Assembly: GCA_016125045.1 (NCBI GenBank)
Contig: WGML01000006.1
Span: forward strand, 310,001 to 374,000
DNA length: 64,000 nt
Source: a bacterium
Lineage (GTDB): Bacteria; Pseudomonadota; Alphaproteobacteria; Caulobacterales; Hyphomonadaceae
Direction of reading: 5' to 3'
The position numbers and the translations under genes are program-made. Under the pieces are notes generated by a model. The model did not search any database. It was not told the DNA's origin and saw nothing but the letters and a program-made list of their open reading frames with translations. This document shows, in pieces, positions 19,674 to 28,885 of the stretch (position 1 is the stretch's first letter; the number at the start of each line of letters is the position of its first letter).

Positions 19674-21332
19674 ATGAAGTCCTGCTTTGTGATAATGCCC
19701 ATAAAGCAAAAACAAGAAGAGTTCCAGCATTTCTTGTCAATATATAAGCTTTTTTACAAGGAGCCGGTTGAATCTTGTGGTTACCATGTACAACGCGGCG
19801 ATGATTTATCTGACGCTGGATCAATAACAAAAGATATTGTTACCGCGATTGCTCAATCAGATCTCGTGATAGCGGACCTCACCGACCTCAACCCGAACGT
19901 ATTCTACGAACTCGGGGTACGGCACACCCTACGTCGTTATGGGACGATTTTGACTCTGGACGAAGAGCGTTCGCCACACATTCCGTTCAATTTAGCAAAT
20001 CATCGCGTGAAAAAATATCGCTCCGAACTCGCGTATCTCAGCCGGTTCAGAGAGGAACTCATTCGTGCTGTGAACGCCATCCAACAAGGTGCGCACGAAG
20101 GCGCCGACAATCCGGTCCACGAATTTCTCCCGCGACTGCCGATCGATATGGTGCAAGCCCAGCTTGCCCCGGAGGACTCGCTTGTCACCGACAACGCCAA
20201 ACTTAGTGCGCAGCTGCGGCTCTACGAAGCGCGCTTCGGGCAATTGACCGCTCTGGCAAAGTCCGAAGAAACGCCAGAAATGCTGTTCGAAGCAATGGAG
20301 AAAGACATCAAGGAAGGGCGCCACGGCGCCAAGGTGTTTGAAGACATCACAGCGGCGTTCACATCAAAGGACGTGGGCGAATTCGTTACCGCCACACGCA
20401 AGCTGATGTATGTGAGCCGCTTTCCTCCAACCGTGAATCAGATTCTCGAAATCAGCCGAATGGCGAGCGTCCGCGACCTGGCACCCGTCTCCCGGGTCGT
20501 CATCGATATCGGATTGCGGTTCTTCCCCTCAAACGAAAAGCTTCTAGTCGCGCGGTTCGCATCCGGACTCCAATCTCAAGACCAGCAGGCTCGGCTACAG
20601 GCGATCGAAGATGCGAGTGAGTATGTCGGCCTCGTCTTTGAGGGTGAATCCTGGCGAGCAACGTCCGACTTCGCTGATCTCCCGCAGCTAAAAAAGCAGA
20701 TCTTGTACTATTTGTTGGACGCCTTGCGCGCTGAGCGGCGTTTCACGGATGCACTGAAGCTTACCAAACTGATGTACGCGTCAATGCCGCACTCCTCTCA
20801 GGTGATGCGAAACTACGCAAGAGCGCTAGAAGATGTGAATGACATTGGCGCTGCGCTTCCTATGTTCAGGTCGTCCATCCTCGCAAAAGACGTGGACGAC
20901 ACAAGCGTCAGTTGGTACGCAGCTACTCTCAGTAACAATGCCCGGCATGTCGACGCGGTCGAGGGTTATTTACTTGCATGTGTAATGGATCCAAATGACG
21001 GTCATTATTTCGCAGCTGTTGCTCATTGCCTGACAATGACAATTAGTGCAGGAATGAGGCAATTGTCGCCCCCCCGAACGAGCCCTCTAGACATTTCAAA
21101 GCAACTTGTCCTTGAGTTCGTACGTGCCGCGTTGTCGTGCGAAAACGCAGCAGCGGCACAAGACCGGATCAGGACCGCCATCAGTCGTGCAGAACTCTCG
21201 CTTGAGGGCCTTGATCGATCACAAGGCCTTGGGCGCACCGCTCGCGAACAACTTGCACGGTCGAATTATGATACTTTCGCGAGCGGCCTGACCCGATCCG
21301 ACGTCACGCCTGAAGGTGAATCGACGCACTGA
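19674..21332 (+). CDS. Nucleoside 2-deoxyribosyltransferase/TIR-like N-terminal domain fused to TPR-like helical region; candidate conflict/defence protein
   Basis: MKSCFVIMPIKQKQ...YHVQRGDDLSDAGSITKDIVTAIAQSDLVIADLTDLNPNVFYELGVRHTLRRYGTILTLDEER...IPFNLANHRVKKY; C-terminal helical repeats; much lower GC than flanks. Confidence 0.7.
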   Translation: MKSCFVIMPIKQKQEEFQHFLSIYKLFYKEPVESCGYHVQRGDDLSDAGSITKDIVTAIAQSDLVIADLTDLNPNVFYELGVRHTLRRYGTILTLDEERSPHIPFNLANHRVKKYRSELAYLSRFREELIRAVNAIQQGAHEGADNPVHEFLPRLPIDMVQAQLAPEDSLVTDNAKLSAQLRLYEARFGQLTALAKSEETPEMLFEAMEKDIKEGRHGAKVFEDITAAFTSKDVGEFVTATRKLMYVSRFPPTVNQILEISRMASVRDLAPVSRVVIDIGLRFFPSNEKLLVARFASGLQSQDQQARLQAIEDASEYVGLVFEGESWRATSDFADLPQLKKQILYYLLDALRAERRFTDALKLTKLMYASMPHSSQVMRNYARALEDVNDIGAALPMFRSSILAKDVDDTSVSWYAATLSNNARHVDAVEGYLLACVMDPNDGHYFAAVAHCLTMTISAGMRQLSPPRTSPLDISKQLVLEFVRAALSCENAAAAQDRIRTAISRAELSLEGLDRSQGLGRTAREQLARSNYDTFASGLTRSDVTPEGESTH

Positions 21333-21418
21333 GCGAAGCTGCTCATCTACGGCTACTTAGGCCTCGTTTGACCGTTTCCTTCCGCGATCGTCGACTCCAA
21401 AGCATAGATACGATCGCG

Positions 21419-22987
21419 TCAGCCGCCCGTCCGCTTGGCGCGGCGCACCTCCAGCCGGTTGAGCGCATGGACGTAGGCGCGCGCCGAGGCGACGAGCGTG
21501 TCCGGATCGGCCGCCTTGCCGCTCGCTACAAGCCCGCCCTCTGACAGTCGCACGAGCACGGTCGCCTGCGCGTCGGTGCCCTGCGTCACGGCCATCACCT
21601 GATAGAGTTCCAGCACGGCCTCGTGCGGGGCGAGCTTGCGGATCGCGTTGAACACGGCGTCCACCGGACCGTTGCCGGTCGCGAGCGCGGTCGATTCCAC
21701 GCCGGCGATGCTGAGCGTGAGTTCCGCCTCCTGCGGTCCCTCCGTTCCGGCGACCACCCGAAGGCGCTTCAGCGCCATGCGCTCCTCCGCCCCCGCCATC
21801 TGGTCGTCCACGAGGGCGATGATGTCGTCGTCGAACACGTGCTTCTTCTTGTCCGCGAGGTCCTTGAAGCGACGGAACGCGTCGTTCAGCGCTTCCTGAT
21901 CAAGCTCGTAGCCAAGCGCCTTCAGCTTGTCCCGGAACGCGTTGCGGCCTGAAAGCTTGCCCATGACAAGCGAGGTCGACGCGACCCCGACATCCTCGGG
22001 ATTCATGATCTCATAGGTCTGGGCGTTCTTCAGCATCCCGTCCTGATGGATGCCGCTTTCGTGCGCGAACGCGTTCTTGCCGACGATCGCCTTGTTGTAC
22101 TGCACTGGAAACCCGGTGATCTGGCTGACCATCCGCGAGGCGCGCGCGAGCTTGCTGGGGTCCACGCCGGTCTCGAACGGCAGGCTGTCGGCGCGAACGC
22201 GCAATCCCATCACGACTTCCTCGAGCGCGGCGTTTCCGGCGCGCTCACCGAGCCCGTTGATCGCGCACTCGATCTGACGCGCGCCGCCGATCACTCCGGC
22301 GAGCGAGTTGGCGACGGCGAGCCCCAGATCATTATGGCAATGGGTCGACCAGATGACCTTGTCGGCGTTCGGGATCGTCTCGATGAGCCGGCGGATCAGC
22401 GCGCCGTATTCGGCCGGATGGGAATAGCCGACCGTGTCCGGGATGTTGATCGTGCGCGCACCGGCGTTGATGGCGACGTCGATCGCCTTGCAGAGAAAGT
22501 CGAACTCGGTGCGGGTGGCGTCCTCCGGGCTCCATTCGACATCGTCGACGAGGTTGCGCGCGTGCGCGACCGAAGCGCCGATCGCTTCGAGCACGGCGTT
22601 CTCGCCCATGCGCAGCTTGTGTTTCATGTGCACGGGGCTGGTCGAGATGAAGGTGTGAATGCGTGGGCGACGCGCCGCACGAACCGCTTCGCCGCAGCGG
22701 TCGATGTCGGCGAGCCCGGCGCGCGCGAGGCCGCAGATCGTGACGTCCCGGGATTGGGCGGCGATGGCGCGCACGCATTCAAAATCGCCGTCGGACGCGG
22801 CCGGAAAACCCGCCTCGATGATATCGACGCGCATGTCTTCGAGGAGGGCTGCGAGTTCGATCTTCTCGGCGATCGTCATGGAGGCGCCGGGAGACTGCTC
22901 GCCGTCGCGCATGGTGGTGTCGAAGATGAGCACGCGGTCGCGCGCGCCGGCGGCGACGGAGGGGCTCGATCGGGTTTCGGAAGTCAT
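21419..22987 (-). CDS. leuA: 2-isopropylmalate synthase
   Basis: RVLIFDTTMRDGEQSPGASMTIAEKIELAALLEDMRVDIIEAGFPAAS; start at MTSETRSS. Confidence 0.97.
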   Translation of the reverse strand: MTSETRSSPSVAAGARDRVLIFDTTMRDGEQSPGASMTIAEKIELAALLEDMRVDIIEAGFPAASDGDFECVRAIAAQSRDVTICGLARAGLADIDRCGEAVRAARRPRIHTFISTSPVHMKHKLRMGENAVLEAIGASVAHARNLVDDVEWSPEDATRTEFDFLCKAIDVAINAGARTINIPDTVGYSHPAEYGALIRRLIETIPNADKVIWSTHCHNDLGLAVANSLAGVIGGARQIECAINGLGERAGNAALEEVVMGLRVRADSLPFETGVDPSKLARASRMVSQITGFPVQYNKAIVGKNAFAHESGIHQDGMLKNAQTYEIMNPEDVGVASTSLVMGKLSGRNAFRDKLKALGYELDQEALNDAFRRFKDLADKKKHVFDDDIIALVDDQMAGAEERMALKRLRVVAGTEGPQEAELTLSIAGVESTALATGNGPVDAVFNAIRKLAPHEAVLELYQVMAVTQGTDAQATVLVRLSEGGLVASGKAADPDTLVASARAYVHALNRLEVRRAKRTGG

Positions 22988-23041
22988 GGGGTTGCGTTCC
23001 TGGGTGCGTGGATCTTTTGTCCTGAAGGTCATCCCCTGGAC

Positions 23042-23094
23042 GCGCGACCTGCTCGTCAGGTCACGCCCGCGCCCAGGGGCTCCTAAGGAGCCCC
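23042..23094 (-). promoter_or_regulatory. leuA attenuator region with competing stem-loops
   Basis: Perfect palindrome ggggctcctaaggagcccc (23076-23094), hairpin gacctg-ctcgt-caggtc (23046-23062), and alternative pairing CCCCTGGGCGCG / CGCGTCCAGGGG around it. Confidence 0.55.
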
Positions 23095-23144
23095 GCAAGT
23101 CCCAGCAGTCGCGCGGGCGAGCGGAATGACGCGGCGGTACGCAT
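23061..23144 (-). CDS. leuA leader peptide (attenuation), MRTAASFRSPARLLGLAGLLRSPWARA
   Basis: 27-aa ORF read base by base on the minus strand upstream of leuA, with five Leu codons within eight residues (LLGLAGLL), overlapping a strong palindrome. Confidence 0.7.
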   Translation of the reverse strand: MRTAASFRSPARLLGLAGLLRSPWARA

Positions 23145-23192
23145 GCCGCTTGTATCCACGTCCTCGCCGGGAACGTCAAGCGATGCGCGAGA

Positions 23193-23483
23193 CTAGCGGC
23201 CCATCGCGTCGACCGCGGCCTGGATGCGTTTCGCCGCTTCGCGCAGCTCCGCCTTGCGCGCCCTGGACATGTCGCGCCAGCGGGTTCCGGTGACGGCGTT
23301 GTCGAGCGCGTAGAGGAAGTTGGTCGTCGCCCGGCGGCCGAACGCAAATCGCAGACGGTGGTAGGCGGCTTCGGGCCCGAGCCGCATCAGGGCTTCCACG
23401 TCCTCGACGCCGGCTTCGACCAGCATCCGCGCAGATTCAGGGCCAAGGCTCGGCAGCGCCGCAAGCTCCTCAGCGCCCGCCAC
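23193..23483 (-). CDS. TfoX/Sxy C-terminal-like (helix-hairpin-helix) protein
   Basis: GTG start with upstream GGAGGGG; ELAALPSLGPESARMLVEAGVEDVEALMRLGPEAAYHRLR. Confidence 0.7.
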   Translation of the reverse strand: MAGAEELAALPSLGPESARMLVEAGVEDVEALMRLGPEAAYHRLRFAFGRRATTNFLYALDNAVTGTRWRDMSRARKAELREAAKRIQAAVDAMGR

Positions 23484-24255
23484 CGGGGGACCCCTCCTGC
23501 ACGCCCGTCCCGGCCTGTTCCGCGGCCGGACCGTCCCGAACGGCCTTGCGGGCGGCGAGCGCGACGGTGATCCAGATGCCAACGACGGCGATGACCACGC
23601 CAAGCGCGAGGCCGACCCCGCCCCCCATCGCGGAGAGCGCGGACTGGCCCAGCAGCGCGACGATCAGCGTCTTTGGAATGACCCCGATGACGAGGCCGCC
23701 CATATAGCGCCAGAAACGGGCGTGGCTGACGCCGAACACCATGTTCACGACGATGAAGGGCGCCGTCGGCACGTTGCGGACGATCAGGCTCGCGAGGAAG
23801 TCATTGCGCCCGATGAAACGGGAGAGGCGGTTCACCGATCCGCCGCCATAGCGCCGGACGAAGTCGGCCCCGGCGAGCCGCCCGGTGTAGAAGGTCGCGG
23901 CTCCGGACACGATGGTGCCCGCCCAGGAATAGAGAAATCCATTCACCGGACCGAAGGCGACCACGCAGGCCGCGATGAGGATGAATTGCGGCGCAGCGAT
24001 GTAGGCGGACAGCGTGAAGACGGCGATCGTCGCCAACAGGCCGAGCGGGCTGTCGCGGAGGCTCTCGAGGAAGGGCTCGATGCTGTCCGACACGCCAAGG
24101 ACGCCGGTCTTGCCGAGCACGATCATCGCTCCGACGAGGCCGAACAGGATGAGCGTGACCCAGACCGTGCGCCAGGCGCGCGCGTCCATATTGTTCAGGA
24201 ATTCGGCCAGACGGTGCATGCGCACGGCTCTGCGCTCTCCCCGCGAAAGCGTCAA
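23470..24255 (-). CDS. VTT-domain (TVP38/TMEM64, DedA-like) membrane protein
   Basis: AAPQFILIAACVVAFGPVNGFLYSWAGTIVSGAATFYTGRLAG...RNVPTAPFIVVNMVFGVSHARFWRYMGGLVIG. Confidence 0.85.
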   Translation of the reverse strand: MTLSRGERRAVRMHRLAEFLNNMDARAWRTVWVTLILFGLVGAMIVLGKTGVLGVSDSIEPFLESLRDSPLGLLATIAVFTLSAYIAAPQFILIAACVVAFGPVNGFLYSWAGTIVSGAATFYTGRLAGADFVRRYGGGSVNRLSRFIGRNDFLASLIVRNVPTAPFIVVNMVFGVSHARFWRYMGGLVIGVIPKTLIVALLGQSALSAMGGGVGLALGVVIAVVGIWITVALAARKAVRDGPAAEQAGTGVQEGSPGGGR

Positions 24256-24291
24256 GAATGCGCGCGCAGGCCGGTTGCCGCTGGCGGCTGG

Positions 24292-25257
24292 TCAGGCGAA
24301 GGCGTCAACGCCGGTCGCCTCCACCGAGAGGGCCCAGAGTCGCACCGCGGCCTCCGCATCGACCGCGTGCGGATCGACGCCGGAATAGCGCGATGTCCCA
24401 TGAGGCGTGAGCACGGCGATGTCGCAATCCTCGCAATACACGCCGCCCTTGTCTGCAAGTTGCGGAGAGGTCGCGCACCAGGTCGCGGTGGCGGCGCCCT
24501 GCTCCGTCGTCTTGAACATCGGGTTGGGATTGCCATCGGCATCAATCCAGCCCGCGGCCATCATTTCCTCCTTGGGCAGGTGGCGCTGGAGAGGGGTGAG
24601 GATGCCGCCCGGATGGCACGCGAAGGCGCGCACGTTTCTGGACTTGCCGCGCCGGTCGAGTTCGACCGCAAAGAGCGCGTTCGCCGTTTTCGCCTGGCCG
24701 TAGGCTTTCCATTTGTCATAGGGGCGGGCCCGGAAGTGGACGTCCTCGAACACGATCGGCGAAAGCTTGTGGCCGGTGGAGGACACCGACACCACACGTG
24801 CGCCGCCCGCGGCCTCCAGCGCCGGCTGGAGCCTGCACGTCAGGGCGAAGTGGCCGAGATGGTTGGTGGCAAACTGGGATTCCCAGCCCGGCCCGATGCG
24901 GGTTTCCGGATTGGCCATCACCGCCGCGTTGTTGATCAGCATGTGAACCGGCCGACCCGAGGCGAGATAGTCCTTCGCGAATGCGGCTACGGACGGAAGA
25001 TCGCCGAGATCGAGCGCGGTCGTGGTGACGCGCGGGAGACCCGAAAGAGCCGCCTCGGCCAAACCGGGCCGGCGGGCCGGGACCAGCACATCCGCCCTGG
25101 CGGCGGCGAGCGCCCGCACGATTTCGAGCCCGAGACCCGAATACCCGCCGGTGACGATCGCTGTCTTTCCGGAGAGGTCGATCCCCGCAAGCACCTCGCT
25201 TGCCGTGGTCCGAAGGCCAAAGCCGGACTTGATGGGGGCCTGATCGGGGTTCGCCAT
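24292..25257 (-). CDS. Short-chain dehydrogenase/reductase
   Basis: TAIVTGGYSGLGLEIVRALA; LINNAAVM; YGQAKTANALFAVEL; start at MANPDQAPIK. Confidence 0.92.
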   Translation of the reverse strand: MANPDQAPIKSGFGLRTTASEVLAGIDLSGKTAIVTGGYSGLGLEIVRALAAARADVLVPARRPGLAEAALSGLPRVTTTALDLGDLPSVAAFAKDYLASGRPVHMLINNAAVMANPETRIGPGWESQFATNHLGHFALTCRLQPALEAAGGARVVSVSSTGHKLSPIVFEDVHFRARPYDKWKAYGQAKTANALFAVELDRRGKSRNVRAFACHPGGILTPLQRHLPKEEMMAAGWIDADGNPNPMFKTTEQGAATATWCATSPQLADKGGVYCEDCDIAVLTPHGTSRYSGVDPHAVDAEAAVRLWALSVEATGVDAFA

Positions 25258-25435
25258 GGGCTGCTCCGGCGTCTGCGCGAGGATCGCGAGGAGCGTCGCA
25301 GACACGCCGGCGAGAGTCGAGGCCGGGGCCGCCGCTCTATCGACTGTCACGCGGGCGTCGCATAAGTCTGCTTCCTCGCAGACGAGACGGAGGCGACGTT
25401 CGCATCCGCCGCGCCACGACGAAGGACCCGCACCG

Positions 25436-26488
25436 ATGCGCCACACGATCGCGACCGCCCTCGCCCTTCCCCTCCTACTCGCGGCGTGCGGCCCCGCCGC
25501 GTCCCCGCCCTCGAGCGAGGGAACGGCGCAGAGCGCGGCGACCGAACCACCCGCCGGCCTCGCCGCGCGCTCCCCCATCGTGATCGCCCACCGCGGCGCG
25601 TCGGGCGAGCTGCCTGAGCACACGATCGCGGCGTATGAACGGGCGATCGATGAGGGCGCGGACTGCATCGAGCCGGATCTGGTCATGACCCGCGACGGGG
25701 TGCTGATTGCGCGGCACGACATCTATCTGTCGACGACGACGGACGTCGCGGGCCGGCCCGAGTTCGCGAGCCGCAAACGCGCCGCTCCCGATGAGGATCA
25801 CGCCGGCCGCGAGGACTGGTGGGCCGCCGACTTCACGCTCGCCGAGCTGAAGACGCTGAAGGCGCGCCAACCTTTCGAGGGTCGCTCCAAGGCGTTCGAC
25901 GGGCTGTATGAGATACCGACATTCGACGAGGTTCTGGCGCTCGCCCTGGCGCGGTCAACACCGGAGCGGGCGATCTGCGTCTATCCCGAGGCGAAGGCAC
26001 CCGGCTATCATGAGAGCGCAGGTCACGAAATGTCGGGTCCGATCCTCGCGGCGCTCGACCGGGCCGGGCTTAATCGCGCCGACGCTCCGGTGTTCATCCA
26101 GTCGTTCGAAACGCCGTTCACCCGGCTGATGAACTCGTTGACGGACGCACCGGTGGTGATGCTCGCCGGGACTCAGGAAGCACTCGACGACGCCATGAGC
26201 CGCGACGGCGCCCCCTTCTGGGATGGGATCGGCGTGACGCACGCGATGATCATCAACCCGGATGGCTCCCCCACGGGCCTCATCGCCGAAGCGCACGCCC
26301 GCGGCGAAAAGGTCCACACCTGGACCTATCGCGATGACGGCCCCCACCGCCCGGGCGAAACGTCCGAGACGGAAATCCTCGCGGCGCTGAAGGCTGGCGT
26401 CGACGGGTTCTTCACTGATTTCCCGGCGACCGGCGTGCGGGTTCGGGACGCGTTTGTAGAATCCGGTGGCCAAGGCGAAGGCCGATAA
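25436..26488 (+). CDS. glpQ: Glycerophosphodiester phosphodiesterase (lipoprotein)
   Basis: LLAACGP lipobox; IVIAHRGASGELPEHTIAAYERAIDEGADCIEPDLVMTRDGVLIARHD. Confidence 0.9.
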   Translation: MRHTIATALALPLLLAACGPAASPPSSEGTAQSAATEPPAGLAARSPIVIAHRGASGELPEHTIAAYERAIDEGADCIEPDLVMTRDGVLIARHDIYLSTTTDVAGRPEFASRKRAAPDEDHAGREDWWAADFTLAELKTLKARQPFEGRSKAFDGLYEIPTFDEVLALALARSTPERAICVYPEAKAPGYHESAGHEMSGPILAALDRAGLNRADAPVFIQSFETPFTRLMNSLTDAPVVMLAGTQEALDDAMSRDGAPFWDGIGVTHAMIINPDGSPTGLIAEAHARGEKVHTWTYRDDGPHRPGETSETEILAALKAGVDGFFTDFPATGVRVRDAFVESGGQGEGR

Positions 26489-26569
26489 GCTACGGCTTCC
26501 GAAACAAGAAGGACGAGCGCCGCCGCGGGCGATCCGCGGCGGACGAGCGCCGGTTCGGGGAGCTGAGGT

Positions 26570-28795
26570 GTGTCGAGCGAACGCTGGATGCGGCTGAGAC
26601 GCGGCGCCGCGCTGACAGCCGTCCTGTCGGCCGCGTGCGGCGCAAGCCTCGCGCAACAGCCCACCCCCGCAGGCGGCGAACAGACGACAGGCGGGAGCGC
26701 CGCGCCATCCGCGAGCAGCCAGGTGTTCGAGCCCGGCTATTTCAGGGCGTTCAACCCGGTCAACGCGGCGGACATGGTGACGCGCGTTCCGGGCTTCGAG
26801 ATCGATGACGGCGACGAGCGCCGCGGGTTCGGGGCGACCGCGGGCAATGTGCTGATCAACGGCGTGCGGCCAAGCTCGAAGGCCACGATTTCCGAACAGC
26901 TTCGACGCATCCCGGCGGACACGGTTCTGCGGGTGGAGCTGCTCTCGGGCGGAAGCAGCGGTTCAGACGTGCGCGGCCAGTCGCGCCTCGTCAATGTGGT
27001 GCTGAAGCCGACCTCTCAGGCGGGATCCCCGGTCACCTTCGTTGTCGGGCTGCGCCATTTGGAGTACTCCGACCGCATCGGCTACACGCTGCAGCTCTCC
27101 AAATCGTTCCGCCTGAGCCCGAACGCGGAGATCGCGGTCGACCTGCAGGCCCCCAACATCAGGGGGCGAGGAGAGATTTTCGAGGCCCGCCGCAACGGCG
27201 CAGGCGTGCTCACCCTGATCGAGGACCAGTTCAACCAGCCAAACTTCATCGGCTGGCAGGGGTCGGCAAATCTGAGCTGGAAGCCGAGCGCGACGGACAC
27301 GGTGAGGCTGAACGGCCTCTACAATTTCAGCGACAACTCGACCGGCATCGGAGTGGTGCAGGCCAACGGCGCCGGCGTGCTGCGCAGCTCGACCTATGGC
27401 GCGACACTCTATCCCGCCGTCCGGAGGGGCGAGGTCGGCGGCGACTGGGAGCATGCGTTCGGCGGCGGACGAACGCTGAAGCTGATCGGTCTAACTTCGT
27501 TCACGGAGAACGACACCGACCAGACGCTCGACACGTTCATCAGCACGGGCCAGCGCGTGCGCTCGCGTCGGCAGGTCCAGACCTCGCTCAGCCGGGAGAC
27601 CGTGGGCCGGGTTGCGCTCTCGGCGCCGTTCGGCGCAACGCACACGCTGGAATTCGGCGGCGAGGCGGCGCTCAACAGCCGCGACAGTTCGTTGCGGATC
27701 GACACCAGCCCCTGCTCGCCGACGGAACCGTCAAGCTGCAGCTCCGACGAGACGCTGGTCGAAGAAATCCGCGGCGAGGCGTTCATCAGTGATTTCTGGC
27801 GGGCGAGCGAAACCGTGGTCGTGGAGGCGGGTTTCACACTTGAGGCGTCGCGCATCACCCAGTCCGGATCGCAGGCCGAGGAACGCAGTTTCACCTATCC
27901 CAAGCCGAATCTGGCGGCGACCTGGTCGCCCGCCGAGGGCGGCGTCTGGCGCGCCAGCATCGAACGCGACATCGCACAGCTCGACTTCGCCGAATTCGCC
28001 CTCGCCGTGAACCCGCTCGACGACACCTCGCTCGTCGGCAATCCGACCCTCGAGCCCGAGAAGGCGTGGAAGGCGCGGCTCGAATGGGATCGCCGGTTCG
28101 GCAGCCGGGCGGCGCTGACGATCGGCCTGTTTCACGACGAGGTGGAGGATGTCCGCGATCTCGTGGTGCGCGACATCGACCTGACATCCGCGGTGGACCT
28201 CGCCGACGCCGTCGGCAACATCGACCGGGGGCGCCGGACGGGGATCGAACTGCGCGGCGCCCTGCCCCTCGACCGGATCGGCCTCGCGCGCGGTGATTTC
28301 CGCTTCAACGCGGTGGCGCAGGAGACGTCGCTTGAAGACCCGCTGACAGGCGAGTCGCGCCCGTTCTCGTCCGGCGACAACGCCAATCAGGGACCGCGCA
28401 GGGGCGGGGCCGCCGGCGGACCGCCGCCGCTCAGCGTCGGCAACCGGGACTGGGGCTATGTGATGTCGGTGCGTCAGGAGCTGCCGCCCATCAAATCGGC
28501 CTGGAGCGTGTCGCTGGCGCAGAACAGCGAGCGCCGGGAATTCCGCCTGAACGAGGAGGTTGTCATCGACCGTCCGGACCCGAGGCTGGACGTGAATTTC
28601 GAAACCACGGCGCTCGCGGGGCTGAATATCCGCTTCGGTGTCGGCAACATCTTTTCGCCGCAGGAAATCCGCAAGCGGACGTTCTTTGCGCCCGACCGCA
28701 CGAGCCAGGCGATCTCCGAGACCCGGCGGCGCACCAACAAGGGCGGCCCGGACGGCACGATGACCTATTCGGTTCAAGTGTCCGGAAAATTCTGA
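26570..28795 (+). CDS. TonB-dependent receptor-like outer membrane protein (plug plus beta-barrel)
   Basis: Plug-like NVLINGVRPSSKATISEQLRRIPADTVLRVELLSGGSSGSDVRGQSRLVNVVLK; beta-barrel C-terminus ending in F. Confidence 0.8.
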   Translation: MSSERWMRLRRGAALTAVLSAACGASLAQQPTPAGGEQTTGGSAAPSASSQVFEPGYFRAFNPVNAADMVTRVPGFEIDDGDERRGFGATAGNVLINGVRPSSKATISEQLRRIPADTVLRVELLSGGSSGSDVRGQSRLVNVVLKPTSQAGSPVTFVVGLRHLEYSDRIGYTLQLSKSFRLSPNAEIAVDLQAPNIRGRGEIFEARRNGAGVLTLIEDQFNQPNFIGWQGSANLSWKPSATDTVRLNGLYNFSDNSTGIGVVQANGAGVLRSSTYGATLYPAVRRGEVGGDWEHAFGGGRTLKLIGLTSFTENDTDQTLDTFISTGQRVRSRRQVQTSLSRETVGRVALSAPFGATHTLEFGGEAALNSRDSSLRIDTSPCSPTEPSSCSSDETLVEEIRGEAFISDFWRASETVVVEAGFTLEASRITQSGSQAEERSFTYPKPNLAATWSPAEGGVWRASIERDIAQLDFAEFALAVNPLDDTSLVGNPTLEPEKAWKARLEWDRRFGSRAALTIGLFHDEVEDVRDLVVRDIDLTSAVDLADAVGNIDRGRRTGIELRGALPLDRIGLARGDFRFNAVAQETSLEDPLTGESRPFSSGDNANQGPRRGGAAGGPPPLSVGNRDWGYVMSVRQELPPIKSAWSVSLAQNSERREFRLNEEVVIDRPDPRLDVNFETTALAGLNIRFGVGNIFSPQEIRKRTFFAPDRTSQAISETRRRTNKGGPDGTMTYSVQVSGKF

Positions 28796-28885
28796 GCGGC
28801 GGCCGGCGAACTCCGGCCGGCTTGCTGAACCGGGAGCGGCGGGGGTAGGTTTCGGGTTCCTGAAACTTGGGCGGGGCGATGGCCG

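Noticed and set aside
23722-25365. 547-aa + strand ORF opposite the VTT and SDR genes
   Set aside because: Spans two convincing minus-strand genes and their gap; composition typical of shadow ORFs.
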